From Pezizomycotina sp. ARF18 (taxonomy: Eukaryota; Ascomycota): 64,000 bases of DNA. Below, piece by piece: positions 1-10,460 of this stretch. The notes under the pieces were generated by a model that saw nothing but the letters and a program-made list of their open reading frames with translations, had not been told where the DNA came from and ran no database searches. Positions within the stretch are counted from its first letter, which is position 1, and each line of letters starts with the position of its first letter. The stretch lies in the NCBI GenBank assembly GCA_002224055.1, contig AZLU01000209.1, positions 1-64,000 of the forward strand. The letters run 5' to 3'. Made by a program: the position numbers and the translations under genes.

Positions 1-1126
1 GTAAAGTAATTCTAACTTCTCCGCCTTGCCGATTACTTTTGTCCAATCTATTCCGTAGAATTCCGCATCCTCCGCATTCCATATCTTTTCGGTAATCCTA
101 TGAACTCGTGCCTTAACCTCGCTTCGTCTCCTTTTTCGTGTCGGTCAAGGAAGTTTCGCTGCACAAGGTCGGCAGATGGTGCTGAAAACCAGGAAGTAAC
201 TCTGACAGTTATCTTCATCTTCGTCGTCCATGCTTACAGAGCCTGTATCATGCTCTCGCCTCTGCGTTGTTTCCCCAATCAGCTCGGGAATATTAAGGTC
301 TATGTGACGGAAAAACGTAGGATCTCCTCCTCCGCATACTTTGTGTAGTATGGTAGGAAATGAGTTGTAGGCTTTGTCGGGTCTGCAGGCTGCGTATAAA
401 GCATAGTACACAGATCTTGTCGTACTAGTTGCTGAATAAGTGTGAATCATGTACGGCACTAGCCTAAGTTGTCCCTCCGTTAATTTCTCTCTGATGATGT
501 TTGCCCATATTAAATTCTCCGGCTAGAGTTCTGCGATTTTCCGTTTTTATATCCACTCAAATACTGACGCACTAATGGTACCTTCTCTAGTCCATTCTTC
601 TATTTCCTCCCGATTAATCTCTGGTTGCTACTCTAAAGACCTTCTCTTAATCGTATGAAAATGGCGGCGGACTGTGGGTATGAAATTGTAGATTCCGTGA
701 TCGTCTGCGTACCGTGGTGGCCTAGCGTTTTTCCTAAACATTGGTATTTTCGAGCTGCGTCTTGAGTACTCCTAGTCCCCCGTTGTCTTTATATCGATAG
801 ATTGTCTGAATACGAAATTCTAAGCGTTTATAATTGCACTGTTTAATCTGAAGACCGAGATGTCCTCCACATGCAGCTAACGTATTCCAGCATACTTTTA
901 GACCTTTGTCTAAAGCAGATATAAGCGTACCGGCAAATCGGATCAAATCTCTGCTGGATATTTTCGACTTCTGTGTAGTACGGTAATAGCTCCTCTCGAT
1001 ACGCCACGAGCACAACTACACTTGCCTTTTCGTACTTTCTGATGTATTTCGTCTCTTCTACTGCTTCGGTACCTTCCGGAGGTAGTTCGTCATCGAAAGT
1101 AGGCTCTCGCACGTTAATATCCTCAT
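1..1126 (-). other. Degraded continuation of the retroelement 3' region
   Basis: Short minus-strand reading frames (for example 843-1112 and 145-459) continue in the same direction up to the window edge. None carries a motif I recognise. Base composition matches the element rather than the RIP island, so this is taken as its continuing 3' part, truncated by the window. Confidence 0.35.
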
Positions 1127-2106
1127 TTATTGACCTCGGCCTAGGAATAGGACAGTCCGTTTCATCTCGTTTCGCTTTTTGTCGATCGGGCGAGATGGTT
1201 TCTCTGCTGTTGGGGACCTGCTGTTGCTAAGTTCCGGTCTTTTTCTAGTAGGTCTCTTTTCCGGACCGGGGCTGGAAATTATTTCTTCGACTGGATCTTG
1301 TTTCTTCGCCAGTTTCTTTTTGTCGTTTTTCGTGGGGGTAATCCTGTCCTTATCCGGGTATGGATTCGCCATTGGCATGCCATCTGGACTTAGGATTGCC
1401 CCCAGAATTTCGAGCTGATAGTCTTTAATTGGTCCTGAGTCTTGATCTTTTTCGGCAGCGATAATATCCCCAGTCTTAATAATCCAGCTGACAGCAGCTT
1501 TCTTGTTTCTCTCCTTTATCCTTAGATTTCTGTTTACTAAGGCACGGCCGATGCGGCGAACTCCTAGCTCCAGAGAGATCCCGGTAGAGACAAACTTGCT
1601 GAGGGTCTTCATGAAATTGCCTGGTTTTCCATGGACGTCAAATATGTCGATAAATTTTGGATCCCAGCGTGTCGAAATGTATTTCACAGCTTCGGCGTTT
1701 CTTTTCCTGTTCTCTTTCCTTTCTTCCGCGATCTGCTTACTGTATCCCCACTTTTCAGAAGTTCATCTAGTGTCTGGTACTTCGTTTTCCAAACCTCCTC
1801 TTTTTCTTCCACATAGTTCATGACTTTCTCTAGAAAGTCGCCAAAGAACTCGTAAGCAACCTCTCCTTTCTCAAGAATCTGCTCTACTGCTTCCATAGCA
1901 TCCTTATTAGGCATGTCCTTAAGCTGATTAATAAAGGATTCTGGATCTTGGTAGGCGATGCCGTTGTGTACGTATATCGGATCTCCGTTACTAGGTCCGG
2001 TCATAGCGAAGCTGTTGTGCCTTTGCGGAGAGATAGTAATAGTCTGAGAAGGATCTCGAGGTTCGTTGTCGTAGTCTGACCAAGCATCTGACTGATTTCT
2101 AGCCAT
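1127..2106 (-). CDS. Extra retroelement reading frames downstream of integrase
   Basis: Two adjoining minus-strand frames (140 and 186 codons, overlapping by four bases) lie behind the pol region. The first product is acidic with a predicted helical segment (EAVEQILEKGEVAYEFFG). The second is basic and ends in a Lys/Arg/Pro/Ser-rich tail. Neither shows an envelope signature: no signal peptide, no transmembrane segment and no Cys pattern. I do not recognise them. They may be an accessory 3' ORF of this element family or the start of a second, older element next to it. Confidence 0.4.
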
Positions 2107-2812
2107 TTTGACAGGTATTGAAAGCGATACCGGATATGCTGTCGTTTGTCTGATGTCCGAAAAATGGTATGTTACTTTTGTTGTTTCGTTTTTCGTAAGT
2201 TCTCCGATCGTTCCTAGAATTTTATACCGTGATGTTCATTCTGTACTTCCAATCTTTTTCCATGCTCCTTTTGTGAGATCAGTCCGTTCTTTTCAATATC
2301 TTCTTTTTCTTCTGTCCATCTCCATTTTTCATCCTGATTTTCTTTCTTGATTCGAAGTCAAGATAGATACCTTTCCAGAACTTTCTCAAAGACAGACACG
2401 CATGCGCGCAGAAACAAAATTACTCCAAAACGCCAAAGCCAATAACATTCTAGAAAGAAAGTAAGGAAACCTGAGAAGATGCAGAACCATAAAGAAATTT
2501 CTAAAACAGCCCTGAACAGTATGGCATGAAGAAAAATAGGTACTTGTTTTTGTGTTTTTGTGTATCTGCTTTCTTGAAACAGAACTTTTCCTGAAGCAAA
2601 ACGCCGTTCAAAGAGCTAACAGGTGCGAAAAAAAATAAAACATCGCAGAATATAATCGTTTCATACTAAAAGTAGTCTTTTTTTTTTTTTTTTTTTTTTT
2701 TTAGAAGGTTTTTATCGTTTTCTAAAGCAGAAACAAATTATTTTACCGGAATCATACTTCTTCCCTATACTCCTCCCTGATTATTGTTACGTCCCTTGTA
2801 ACAACTTTACAC
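2107..2812. other. Non-coding spacer behind the integrase
   Basis: About 700 bases between the integrase stop and the next same-strand reading frame show no coding potential. A 25-base poly-T tract lies at 2678-2702. A solo or internal LTR was looked for here by comparison with the DNA right of gag, and none was found by eye. Confidence 0.5.
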
Positions 2813-4723
2813 TCACATGTGTTTTCTTGGTCTTCCAACCGGTCTCTTTTCTCCAGGAAGTGATTTGTATTTTCTGGGTCTTCCTACTGTTCTCTTTGGT
2901 TGATGTAGTACCCTAGGTTCCAGAAGTAGTGGCGTTTGTACCTTTAAGGTAAGATCTTCTTCTTTTTCTGTTTCGTCATTTTCTGTTTCTTCGTTTTCTT
3001 CGTTTTCTACCTCAGATTCTTGTTCTTCTTTCTGTACCATTATGTTTTCGTTTGATGACGAGGAACTCTCGGATTCTGCATCCTCCTGTGCGTATTCTGA
3101 GGATAGATAATAAAACGGTTTTAATCTTTCTGTCGAGAAAGATCCTTGCAATTCCGTTCCATCTAATTCCTCCAGATAATAGAATCCCTTTTTCTGATTT
3201 CCTTCTCTCACTCGATAAGGACCTTTCCACTTGTAATCTAGCTTTCTCGAGAAACTAGTTTCATGCTGCGTCTGATGAAGTAGTACCATATCTCCACTTT
3301 GAAATACTCTTCCAGTTGTCGCAAATTTTTCATCAAAATAGTCTTTATTTTGAAGTCTCATTGTCTTTAATCGCGCCGCAGCTTCTTCCAGGTCTTCGTT
3401 TCTTCTTTCTAGCTGTCGAGACCGCAACGCTAACAGATCTGCAGTACTGCATACTTCGCTCCACGGAAAAACAGACCAGGTCGGAATTCCTACTTCTATC
3501 GGCAGTACTGCTTGACTACCATAGATAAGGTAGAATGGAGGATATCCAGTGCTTTTTCGTACGGTAATACGGTCTGCCCATACTACAGAGTCCAGATACT
3601 GCGTCCATTTGTTAAGTTTTCCGTTACATCTTTTTGCTAGTGCATCGGTAATAGGTTTGTGACCTCTTTCCACGAGACCATTCGCCTGAGGATGGTACGC
3701 AGAGGTAAGTACTCTTTGAATACCCATGTCTTTGCACTTCTGTATCAGTTCCTTTTTGTTTTCAGGGCCTCCGTCTATTACCAGCGTTCTCATGCATCCA
3801 AATCTGCATATTATCTCTTGAAGAAATTTCGTGACTGATTTGGCGTCCGCGTTGGCCAAAGCCTTAGACTCTAGCCATCCGCTAAGGTCTTCCCTAGCGT
3901 TTGCTAGGTAGCTTTTTCCTCCTGATTTGGGCATGTGCACGATATCTAGCCCAACTTTATCCCAGAGATGAGTAGACCAGGTGGGATATAAGGCCGCATT
4001 CTGTCTGGCTGATGCTCTTAGCTGGCAAGGCTTGCAGCTCTTAACATATTCAGCTACGTGCTTGTACTGATTTTTCCAATAGTACCGATCCGCAACCTTT
4101 CGATATGTTCCTTCTTGTCCTCGATGTCCAGAATTGTCGTGTAGATCTTGAATTATTTTACGTCTTAGCTCCGGTCTATCGATCACGGCACGAAGAGGTA
4201 CTCCTTTTGTTGATCGCCGGTAGAGCTTCCCTTCAATTACGCAAAACTGGCAAGCTTTTCGTCTAAATTGCTTATACGCGTACGTCGGTACCGTAGGCGG
4301 TTTAGACATCGTCTGAAGCCAGTAGGCGATTTCTTTAGATTCTCTAGAGTAGTCTTCGTCATTTTCGAGTATTTCGAGCTCCGGTAAGTTCTCCGCAGGT
4401 GCATCTTCAACCATATCTTTTTCCGATCTCATTTCGATTCTTATCTTCTTTATCAGATCTTCAAGATGAGCAGTCGTTTCCTTTCTGATTTCTTCGTCTC
4501 GGTACTGATCCGTTCGATCTGTCGGGGTAGTTACGGATTTCAGACCCGGGCTGATTTCAGAACTGCTAGTTTCTGCCTGAGACCCTTGTTGACTTGATTC
4601 CTCCGAGCAACCTATTAGAGTATTTAGTTTCATTTTAATCCTAGCCAGAAGAAGATTCTGCACGCTAGAAAGTCTTGCGTCTAAATATTCTTCTAGATCC
4701 TCCTCTTTTTCCAGAGAGTCCAT
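2813..4723 (-). CDS. Retroelement integrase with GPY/F module and AT-hook tail
   Basis: This is a 636-codon open frame. An HHCC zinc domain (HDNSGHRG to CKPCQL) precedes the DDE core: LDIVHMP, VIDGGPEN and GLVERGHK supply the two Asp and the Glu. A GPY/F module (WKGPYRVREG to ERLKPFYY) follows, then a strongly acidic Ser/Glu/Asp stretch. The last 25 residues hold two GRPRK AT-hook cores (TVGRPRK and PVGRPRK), which are known minor-groove binders of AT-rich DNA. No chromodomain is visible. Many fungal Gypsy integrases use a C-terminal chromodomain for targeting, so the AT-hooks may take that place; this is inference. Confidence 0.9.
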   Translation of the reverse strand: MDSLEKEEDLEEYLDARLSSVQNLLLARIKMKLNTLIGCSEESSQQGSQAETSSSEISPGLKSVTTPTDRTDQYRDEEIRKETTAHLEDLIKKIRIEMRSEKDMVEDAPAENLPELEILENDEDYSRESKEIAYWLQTMSKPPTVPTYAYKQFRRKACQFCVIEGKLYRRSTKGVPLRAVIDRPELRRKIIQDLHDNSGHRGQEGTYRKVADRYYWKNQYKHVAEYVKSCKPCQLRASARQNAALYPTWSTHLWDKVGLDIVHMPKSGGKSYLANAREDLSGWLESKALANADAKSVTKFLQEIICRFGCMRTLVIDGGPENKKELIQKCKDMGIQRVLTSAYHPQANGLVERGHKPITDALAKRCNGKLNKWTQYLDSVVWADRITVRKSTGYPPFYLIYGSQAVLPIEVGIPTWSVFPWSEVCSTADLLALRSRQLERRNEDLEEAAARLKTMRLQNKDYFDEKFATTGRVFQSGDMVLLHQTQHETSFSRKLDYKWKGPYRVREGNQKKGFYYLEELDGTELQGSFSTERLKPFYYLSSEYAQEDAESESSSSSNENIMVQKEEQESEVENEENEETENDETEKEEDLTLKVQTPLLLEPRVLHQPKRTVGRPRKYKSLPGEKRPVGRPRKHM

Positions 4724-4734
4724 GTCTTCCTTTG

Positions 4735-5888
4735 TTACTGGTCTTCTGCTGAGTCCATCGCTGCAGTATGCTTATGTCCAGAAACGTGTTTTACGTCGAA
4801 ATCGAAGAGACGTATCCAGGCAAGCCACCGAGTAACCAGCGCACCCGGCAGGTCAGTAGCGGCATTATTTAGCTGATGCACAAGGACAGCTGCATCTATT
4901 TCTACTAGAAAATGAATGCCGTAGAGATATCTCCTAAACTTTTTCAAGGCTTTAAGAAGTCCTCGACATTCTCGCTTTCCAGCGTCATACTTTTGTTCCG
5001 CGCTAGACCAAATGCCGCTTTCATATCGGCAGGGATGTCTCCGTCTGGTCTCGGATCTTCTTGCATCAGTACCGCACCCCACCCTGTTAGACTAGCATCT
5101 ACAGCTAGAATAATTTGTCCAGCCTCTTCTTCGTAATCTACTGACTTTAGCGCAGGAGCGGTAGTCACAGCAGATTTTAGAGTATCCATTGCTTCTTGCT
5201 GTTCGGGTCCCCAGACAAACTCCACATTCTTCTTTAGTAAGTCGAATAAGGGACCAGAAATAACGGAAAAGCCTCTGATCCAGATACGATAGTACACGCA
5301 GATGCCTAGAAATGCCCGAACCTCCGTTGGATTCTTAGGTACTGGCCAGTGTACTATCTTCTCCACTTTTGCGGCATCTGGATGCCGCCCTTCTCCATCA
5401 CAAACATATCCTACTACTTTCATGCCGCTCTGCATAAAGAAGGATTTCTTTCCGGCGATAGTCAGACCTGCTCGCTCGACATCGCACAGTGTTCGATCCA
5501 GTGCTTGAATATGTTCTAGAATAAATTTTCTTACTCCAGCCATAGCAAGTTCTCCGCCATATTCCGTTTTTGGTCCTTTAATTCCGATATCGTCCAGAAA
5601 GAGACGAGCGTCCTTAGGAATTCTGTCTCTTAGAACTAGAGATCCTAGACGGCATGCTTGGGCTACAGAGTTCGTCGCTCCTTGAGGCAGGGTAGTGTGC
5701 CTGACTAGTCCATGTGTAGGTGTCATAAACGCAGTTATATCTCTAGACTTCTCGTCTAAAGGATACTGATCGTACCCAGAAAACAAGTCGACAAGAGAGG
5801 ATACTTTTTGTCCTGCGAAATCTTCCGCGAACTCGTCCGGATCAGGAGGCATATTTGCGTCTCGAATCGTGTACCGATTGTATTCCAT
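4735..5888 (-). CDS. Retroelement reverse transcriptase and RNase H
   Basis: The 4944-5888 part carries RT motifs in order: LFSGYDQYPL (palm Asp), TLPQGATNS, and the catalytic FLDD box in RLFLDDIGIKG. The thumb/connection part with VRAFLGICVYYR follows, then the start of RNase H with AVDASLTGWGAVLMQ. The 4735-5082 part holds the RNase H tail (HFLVEIDAAVLVHQL, WLAWIRLFDFDVKHVSGHKH). The RT fingers nearest the protease are only partly covered by this stretch. These enzymes copied element RNA into DNA inside the particle. Part of the fossil. Confidence 0.88.
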
Positions 5889-6024
5889 AGCAGCATTTAC
5901 TAGTCGGTAGGTTACCGGGTCGTCTTTTTCTTAACTAGGAACCAAGGATTGCGGTAGGGTCCATGGCTTGGTTCTAGTAGCCTCGCTTCGATTCTTGCGC
6001 CTACCATATCCGAGACTACTCCGT

Positions 6025-8520
6025 TTAGTCCTCTGGGATCTGAAATCCAGGCTTCTGCCACGGAGTATGCGCAATAGTTCTGATAACAGAAGGTGCCGCT
6101 ACTTCCTGTTTAAGTAGCCCTATTTCCTCAAAATTCCAGGCCAGCGCCTTTTCTCTATGATAGAGAAGCTCCTCGAAAATTTCTCGTTCCTTAGGTAAAA
6201 GTTCTCCAATATGCATCTCCTGTAGTCGTTCAGGAGTAAGGCGAGATCCTCTAGATATGTCTGAAAACTTTGGTGTCAGGATGTGGTCGAATTTTCCTTT
6301 CTGATAGACTTCTTTTTCTATCATCTTTTCTCTCCAGCGCAGGTCTCCGCTGGGTACCGATCCATCGTTTTCCGATATATCCACAGGCTGCACCTTATCT
6401 GCTTTTCTTTTGTATGCTGTGAACACATTTGGAAATTCAGACCAGGTCTGTTTTCGCATTTCGAACCCAAGTTCTCGAAATTGTTCTTTTGCCATGTTCT
6501 CCGTCTCTTTCTTAACACACTGTCTGATCCTAAAAAGATTATTACGAGATCTTAAGGATAGCTGCCCATAAAGTGTAGGCTTTTCTGACTCTTCCTCCAA
6601 CTTAACTTCTCCTTTCTCAAGTTCTTTTGCCTTATCTTCTTTCAAGTCTGTTTTGCTGAATAAGTTTCTTCCGTACTTATCATAGTACTCTTCGCTTCCT
6701 TCTTCGACGTCGTCGCTTTCTTCGCTTTCGTGGTAGCCGCTATAATCGCTATAACTGCTATATTCTTTCTCGCTCTCAAGTTCAGCGTCGGTATCTTCTT
6801 CTGTCGTTCTGTCGAATTTGAAATTAACTTCAGTCTCTGTTTCTGATTCCGTTTCGTTATCGTTTTCGTTTTCTTCTTCGACGTCGTCGCTTTCTTCATC
6901 AATATTTTCTTCCTCCTTCAGTTTTATGCGCCGTACTCGAAAAGACCCTTCGAATTCATCAGAGGTATCTTCTTCTACTTCAACAGAAAATATCTCGTTC
7001 TCTATGTCATAAATGTCTTCATAGACATCATAGACATCCGCGCTTTTCTGAATTCGAGCTGCAGAAGGTACTTCAGACTTTCCCTTAGTAACGGCCTCAA
7101 ACTTCGCAGTTACTCCTCTTTGATCTATAAACTCGACAGCTACTCCGCCATCTTCTTCATAGGCAAGTCTCATTCTAGCAGCTCTCATAAAGGGAGTTCC
7201 TAAAATAATTCCTTCTCCGGTCTTTTCCATTACCATGAGCTGTATTGGTCCCACAATTCTTCCTCCCAAATTAATAGGAACTTCACAGATACCTCTGGTA
7301 GGTACCTCTGTGCCGTCCGCAAGAATAAGAGGTTGAGAACTTGCGGTATAGACCAGTCCCAATTTCTTAGCGATCTCTAGATTAACGATATTAACCTCCG
7401 CACCTGTGTCTAAGAGCGCTAGTACAGGTTTGTCTTCGACGTTAATCTTAACTTTGGGACTCTTTTTAGATATGTATTTAGGATCTGGTGGGCCGAGTTT
7501 ATTTAGGCGAGGTATACCTCCGGACGGATTGGTCTGTTTCGGACGAGATTTCGGCCTGTGTGCTTTCTCTCCTAGAATTTCTGCTACTACTTCTTCGGTC
7601 TGAGGTGCTTTAAAGAGTTTCTGCACCTCATTAAAGCTAAGCAGAACGTTCCCAGGAATAGGATAGACATTACCCATAATTTGCTTAACTGAGTACACAG
7701 CTGCGTCTTTTTCGGATAGTCTTTCGAAGATTTTTGTTCCGCCTACAGGTTTTCCTGAGGCTTCGCTTGTTTTGAAGGTAACCGTTTTCCTGGATTTGCC
7801 GACGTCGGTCATGGCTATGTCTGGTTTTGACGTACTAGGTAGAGTGGTAACAGGCGCACTTCCGGTTTGAAATCCTTGTTTAAACTGTTGCTGTTGCTGA
7901 TACTGTGTTACAGGAGGATAGTCCTGAACAGGTGCGGGATTCGGACCCGGTCTGTTTTGGAAACTTTGTTGACTATAGTTATTCCAGTTAGACCCGGCCC
8001 GAGGAGTCGGCCTTTTTAAGATCTGCTTCTTAGTGTTCGTTCCTAGGGGAGCCGGTGCTTCTCTTTTTAAAGGAGGCTGCTGCGCAGATTGAATATACAG
8101 TTCTCCGGTATTATCTCCTTCCTCGTATTCAAACTCAACCTCAGGTACTATTCCTTGGTCTGATGAATCTTCTTCCTCCTCCTCTTCTTCGTGACAGGAA
8201 ATAGCAGAGGCGCCCATCCTAATAAAGTTCAAGTTAGGCTTATTAGGTTGGTATAAACTTGGACTATTAGCTTCTCTCTGTAGAGAGTCTCTAATAGCTT
8301 CTAGAGGAGGTATATCGTATCGAGTAATAGCGATTCTTTGTCCCATCTTTGGTCCTTTCGCATAGCAGAGAGTTCCATTGTCTGCAATAAGGATTTCTCC
8401 GTTCTGAGCCCATTCAAGAACATCTGGACATTTGTCTTTTCGGTGATCGTGCTTGAAACAGAGCCGACACTGGTTATTTTCAAGAAGATACTGTCCGTTA
8501 ATTCCTCTGCGTGGCATCAA
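6025..8520 (-). CDS. Retroelement zinc knuckle, protease and acidic linker
   Basis: This 831-codon open frame starts with a CX2CX4HX4C zinc knuckle (CRLCFKHDHRKDKC, near residue 17), the nucleic-acid-binding motif of nucleocapsid. Around the middle it has the retropepsin active site ALLDTGAEVNIV, followed by the ILADGTEV and IILGTPFM strands of an aspartic protease. The rest includes long Asp/Glu/Ser runs (about 6.64-6.98 kb), an unusually acidic linker before RT. The C-terminal part, with its PKEREIFEELLYHREKALAW segment, resembles the region just before the RT fingers in Gypsy elements. Confidence 0.85.
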   Translation of the reverse strand: MMPRRGINGQYLLENNQCRLCFKHDHRKDKCPDVLEWAQNGEILIADNGTLCYAKGPKMGQRIAITRYDIPPLEAIRDSLQREANSPSLYQPNKPNLNFIRMGASAISCHEEEEEEEDSSDQGIVPEVEFEYEEGDNTGELYIQSAQQPPLKREAPAPLGTNTKKQILKRPTPRAGSNWNNYSQQSFQNRPGPNPAPVQDYPPVTQYQQQQQFKQGFQTGSAPVTTLPSTSKPDIAMTDVGKSRKTVTFKTSEASGKPVGGTKIFERLSEKDAAVYSVKQIMGNVYPIPGNVLLSFNEVQKLFKAPQTEEVVAEILGEKAHRPKSRPKQTNPSGGIPRLNKLGPPDPKYISKKSPKVKINVEDKPVLALLDTGAEVNIVNLEIAKKLGLVYTASSQPLILADGTEVPTRGICEVPINLGGRIVGPIQLMVMEKTGEGIILGTPFMRAARMRLAYEEDGGVAVEFIDQRGVTAKFEAVTKGKSEVPSAARIQKSADVYDVYEDIYDIENEIFSVEVEEDTSDEFEGSFRVRRIKLKEEENIDEESDDVEEENENDNETESETETEVNFKFDRTTEEDTDAELESEKEYSSYSDYSGYHESEESDDVEEGSEEYYDKYGRNLFSKTDLKEDKAKELEKGEVKLEEESEKPTLYGQLSLRSRNNLFRIRQCVKKETENMAKEQFRELGFEMRKQTWSEFPNVFTAYKRKADKVQPVDISENDGSVPSGDLRWREKMIEKEVYQKGKFDHILTPKFSDISRGSRLTPERLQEMHIGELLPKEREIFEELLYHREKALAWNFEEIGLLKQEVAAPSVIRTIAHTPWQKPGFQIPED

Positions 8521-8561
8521 TCCTTGCTGATCCTGCTGCGAAGAGTAATACTCCTGTGTTG

Positions 8562-9649
8562 CTACAGCGGCGATACTTGTCCCTGCGAAGTACCAGGAGC
8601 GTTTACCTGGTACTGCTGCCTGCGTGAGTAGTTCTGCGAGAAATTTTGTTGATGCTGACTTTGCTGTATTTCCTGTGAATTTCTCTGTAGGGCGGACTGC
8701 TGTTGAGTCTGAGGCGCGTATCTTTTTAAAGCTTGTAAAAGTTCCGGGTCTGATAGACTATTTAAAGTCATCCTACCCATTCCTTCTGTTAAGCTTCCCA
8801 TTACATCAGTCACGATGGGAGGTTTCTGTTCTAACAAAAAGAAGGATCATCCTTAAGACTTTCCTTAAACTGTCGACTAGTTTCAAGACTAGCTCTTCCT
8901 CCCTGCATTTCTTCATCAAAGGCTATGCAGGCTCGCAGACTCTCGATCTGACTGTCAAACTCTTTCTGCAACGAAGAGTACTTCATGGTTAGTACTTTTT
9001 CAGGATCTACATGACATCTTCTGATAATGCGTCCTCGAATATCTATAGGTAGTCCTTGAAGAAATAATCGTCCTTGCTGATATTCCGTCATTTCTTGATT
9101 TTCTACAAGATGAGTAGAGATATCATAGAATTGCCGATCGTAGGCCCTAATTTCATCGATGTCAGCTTTATTTGCTTCAATTAGCTTTCTAAGATTAGAG
9201 TTAGTATAGTATCTCTGTTCCTCATCCTTTCCTTTATACTCCTTTTTTAAAGTCTTGCACATATCATCCCATGACGATATGCTCAGCATTACTAATAATC
9301 TGTCTACATTCCGTTCTATAGCTCCTGTGCAATATTTCGGAAGTAGTCTGATCATATCGTCTGAAGACGTCTCATGTCTGTCGCACATATCTTTATAGGT
9401 ACGAAGAAATCTGGTAACATTAGTTCCATTAAACTCAGGCGCTCCTATGGTCCCAGGTCCGGGAGGAGTAGCGATCATTTTAATGGGTTTTCCGCCTTGA
9501 GGATTAAGTATCTTCATTAGGTTTAATAAGTATCCCATAGAGTCAGCTATTTCTGCAGGAACCGGACCCGGTCCGATTCCTAAGGCGGAAGCTATATCGC
9601 GAGTGGGTATACTAGTAGTAGTTTCCTTCGCTAACTTATCAGCCATCAT
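8562..9649 (-). CDS. Retroelement Gag capsid region
   Basis: The main part (8831-9649, 272 codons) has the layout of fungal Ty3/Gypsy Gag: a Pro/Gly-rich segment, then a helical capsid-like core with the FNGTNVTRFLRTYKDMCDR region typical of these Gags and a later QGRLFLQGLP segment. A Gln-rich tail (8562-8837) leads toward the zinc knuckle of the next frame. Gag forms the intracellular particle that packages element RNA. The assignment rests on the general Gag pattern and on position directly before the zinc knuckle and protease. Confidence 0.75.
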
Positions 9650-9681
9650 GTTAGCAGGCGTGTTCTGAGGATCAGAAGCAG

Positions 9682-9957
9682 CTACGTTAGGTGCAGCAGA
9701 TGCTTCAGAGAAGAGGAGCGATCAGGTAGCTTAGGCTTAAATCTGTTACTGAGATCTCCTTCGATGGTGTTGCGACGAGAGTCCCCAGAGACAGAGGAGT
9801 TGTCGTCGATCTGGGTGGCTTCTCGGATCTCAGTAAAAGAGGAGCTGGTATTAGAAACTGAAGTACTAGTTCCAGTACCGTCATTTTCCTCGGTCCTTAA
9901 GGTATCTTTTCCTTTTCCTTTTTCTTCTTTCATATTGTTATTTCCGGAAGTATCCAT
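9682..9957 (-). CDS. Retroelement gag leader reading frame
   Basis: This 91-codon frame is the first of the element, about 13 bases downstream (on the minus strand) of a 44-base poly-A stretch. The product is hydrophilic and rich in Ser, Thr, Asn, Glu and Lys, with no recognisable domain. It looks like a disordered N-terminal extension of Gag. It is part of a fossil element, and whether it was ever translated alone is unknown. Confidence 0.5.
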   Translation of the reverse strand: MDTSGNNNMKEEKGKGKDTLRTEENDGTGTSTSVSNTSSSFTEIREATQIDDNSSVSGDSRRNTIEGDLSNRFKPKLPDRSSSLKHLLHLT

Positions 9958-9967
9958 TTTTCTTTTA

Positions 9968-9972
<5 letters not shown>

Positions 9973-10016
<44 letters not shown>
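9973..10016. repeat. 44-base poly-T tract at the gag leader
   Basis: An uninterrupted run of 44 T on the plus strand (poly-A on the element's sense strand) lies just upstream of the first gag frame. It is the longest homopolymer in the window. Length may be uncertain because homopolymers of this size are hard to sequence. Confidence 0.9.
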
Positions 10017-10019
<3 letters not shown>

Positions 10020-10198
10020 CGGGCTAGCAGGGACTAAAAAAACAAAGCGTGAATAGTACGGAAAGGGTATAAGCAGGCTATTAACCGATAGCTTGCTTAT
10101 GGGATAGGGGAGGGTTATCTTAGTGCTTAGAGTACTAAAAATATTTTAAAGTAAAGGTAAGTGTAAGAGTACTAAAAGTTGTTCTGTTATCTGTTCTG

Positions 10199-10282
10199 TA
10201 TTCTGTATTCTGTATTCTGTATTCTGTATTCTGTATTCTGTATTCTGTATTCTGTATTCTGTATTCTGTATTCTGTATTCTG
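10199..10282. repeat. TATTCTG heptanucleotide tandem repeat, 12 units
   Basis: Twelve near-perfect TATTCTG units run in tandem and are followed by three to four TTCTG pentamers up to about 10298. The array reads open on the minus strand as a repeating NTEYRIQ peptide, which is a by-product of a 7-base unit and not evidence of a gene. Confidence 0.95.
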
Positions 10283-10460
10283 TTCTGTTCTGTTCTGTTC
10301 GTATCTGAGGAAGTATATATGCTGAAAAGTAGTACGATATCCGGTATCATAGCTTCTCTAGCATATTAGCTCCCTAATTATGCTGTTTTACTGTATACTG
10401 TTAGTTCTGATGGCAAGCTTTCTGCCATTGGGTATTACCGTTAGCGTAGGAGACGTCTGA

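Larger units (their letters stand above)
1..9957 (-). mobile_element. Ty3/Gypsy-type LTR retrotransposon, broken fossil
   Basis: On the minus strand the order gag, CCHC zinc knuckle, retropepsin, reverse transcriptase, RNase H, integrase is complete. RT before integrase is the Ty3/Gypsy (Metaviridae) order. Coding material spans several frames, so the copy looks broken in perhaps five to eight places, although two stretches stay open for 831 and 636 codons. CpA/TpG are present at normal levels, so it has escaped the RIP that destroyed the island 2 kb away and is probably young. No LTR pair could be matched by eye. Same-strand reading frames continue to the left edge, so the 3' LTR may lie outside the window. 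The right boundary is also unresolved and may lie beyond the gag start, in the leader and poly-T zone. Confidence 0.9.

Noticed and set aside
10135-10350. 71-codon minus-strand frame with a repeating NTEYRIQ peptide
   Set aside because: It is only the translation of the heptanucleotide satellite.
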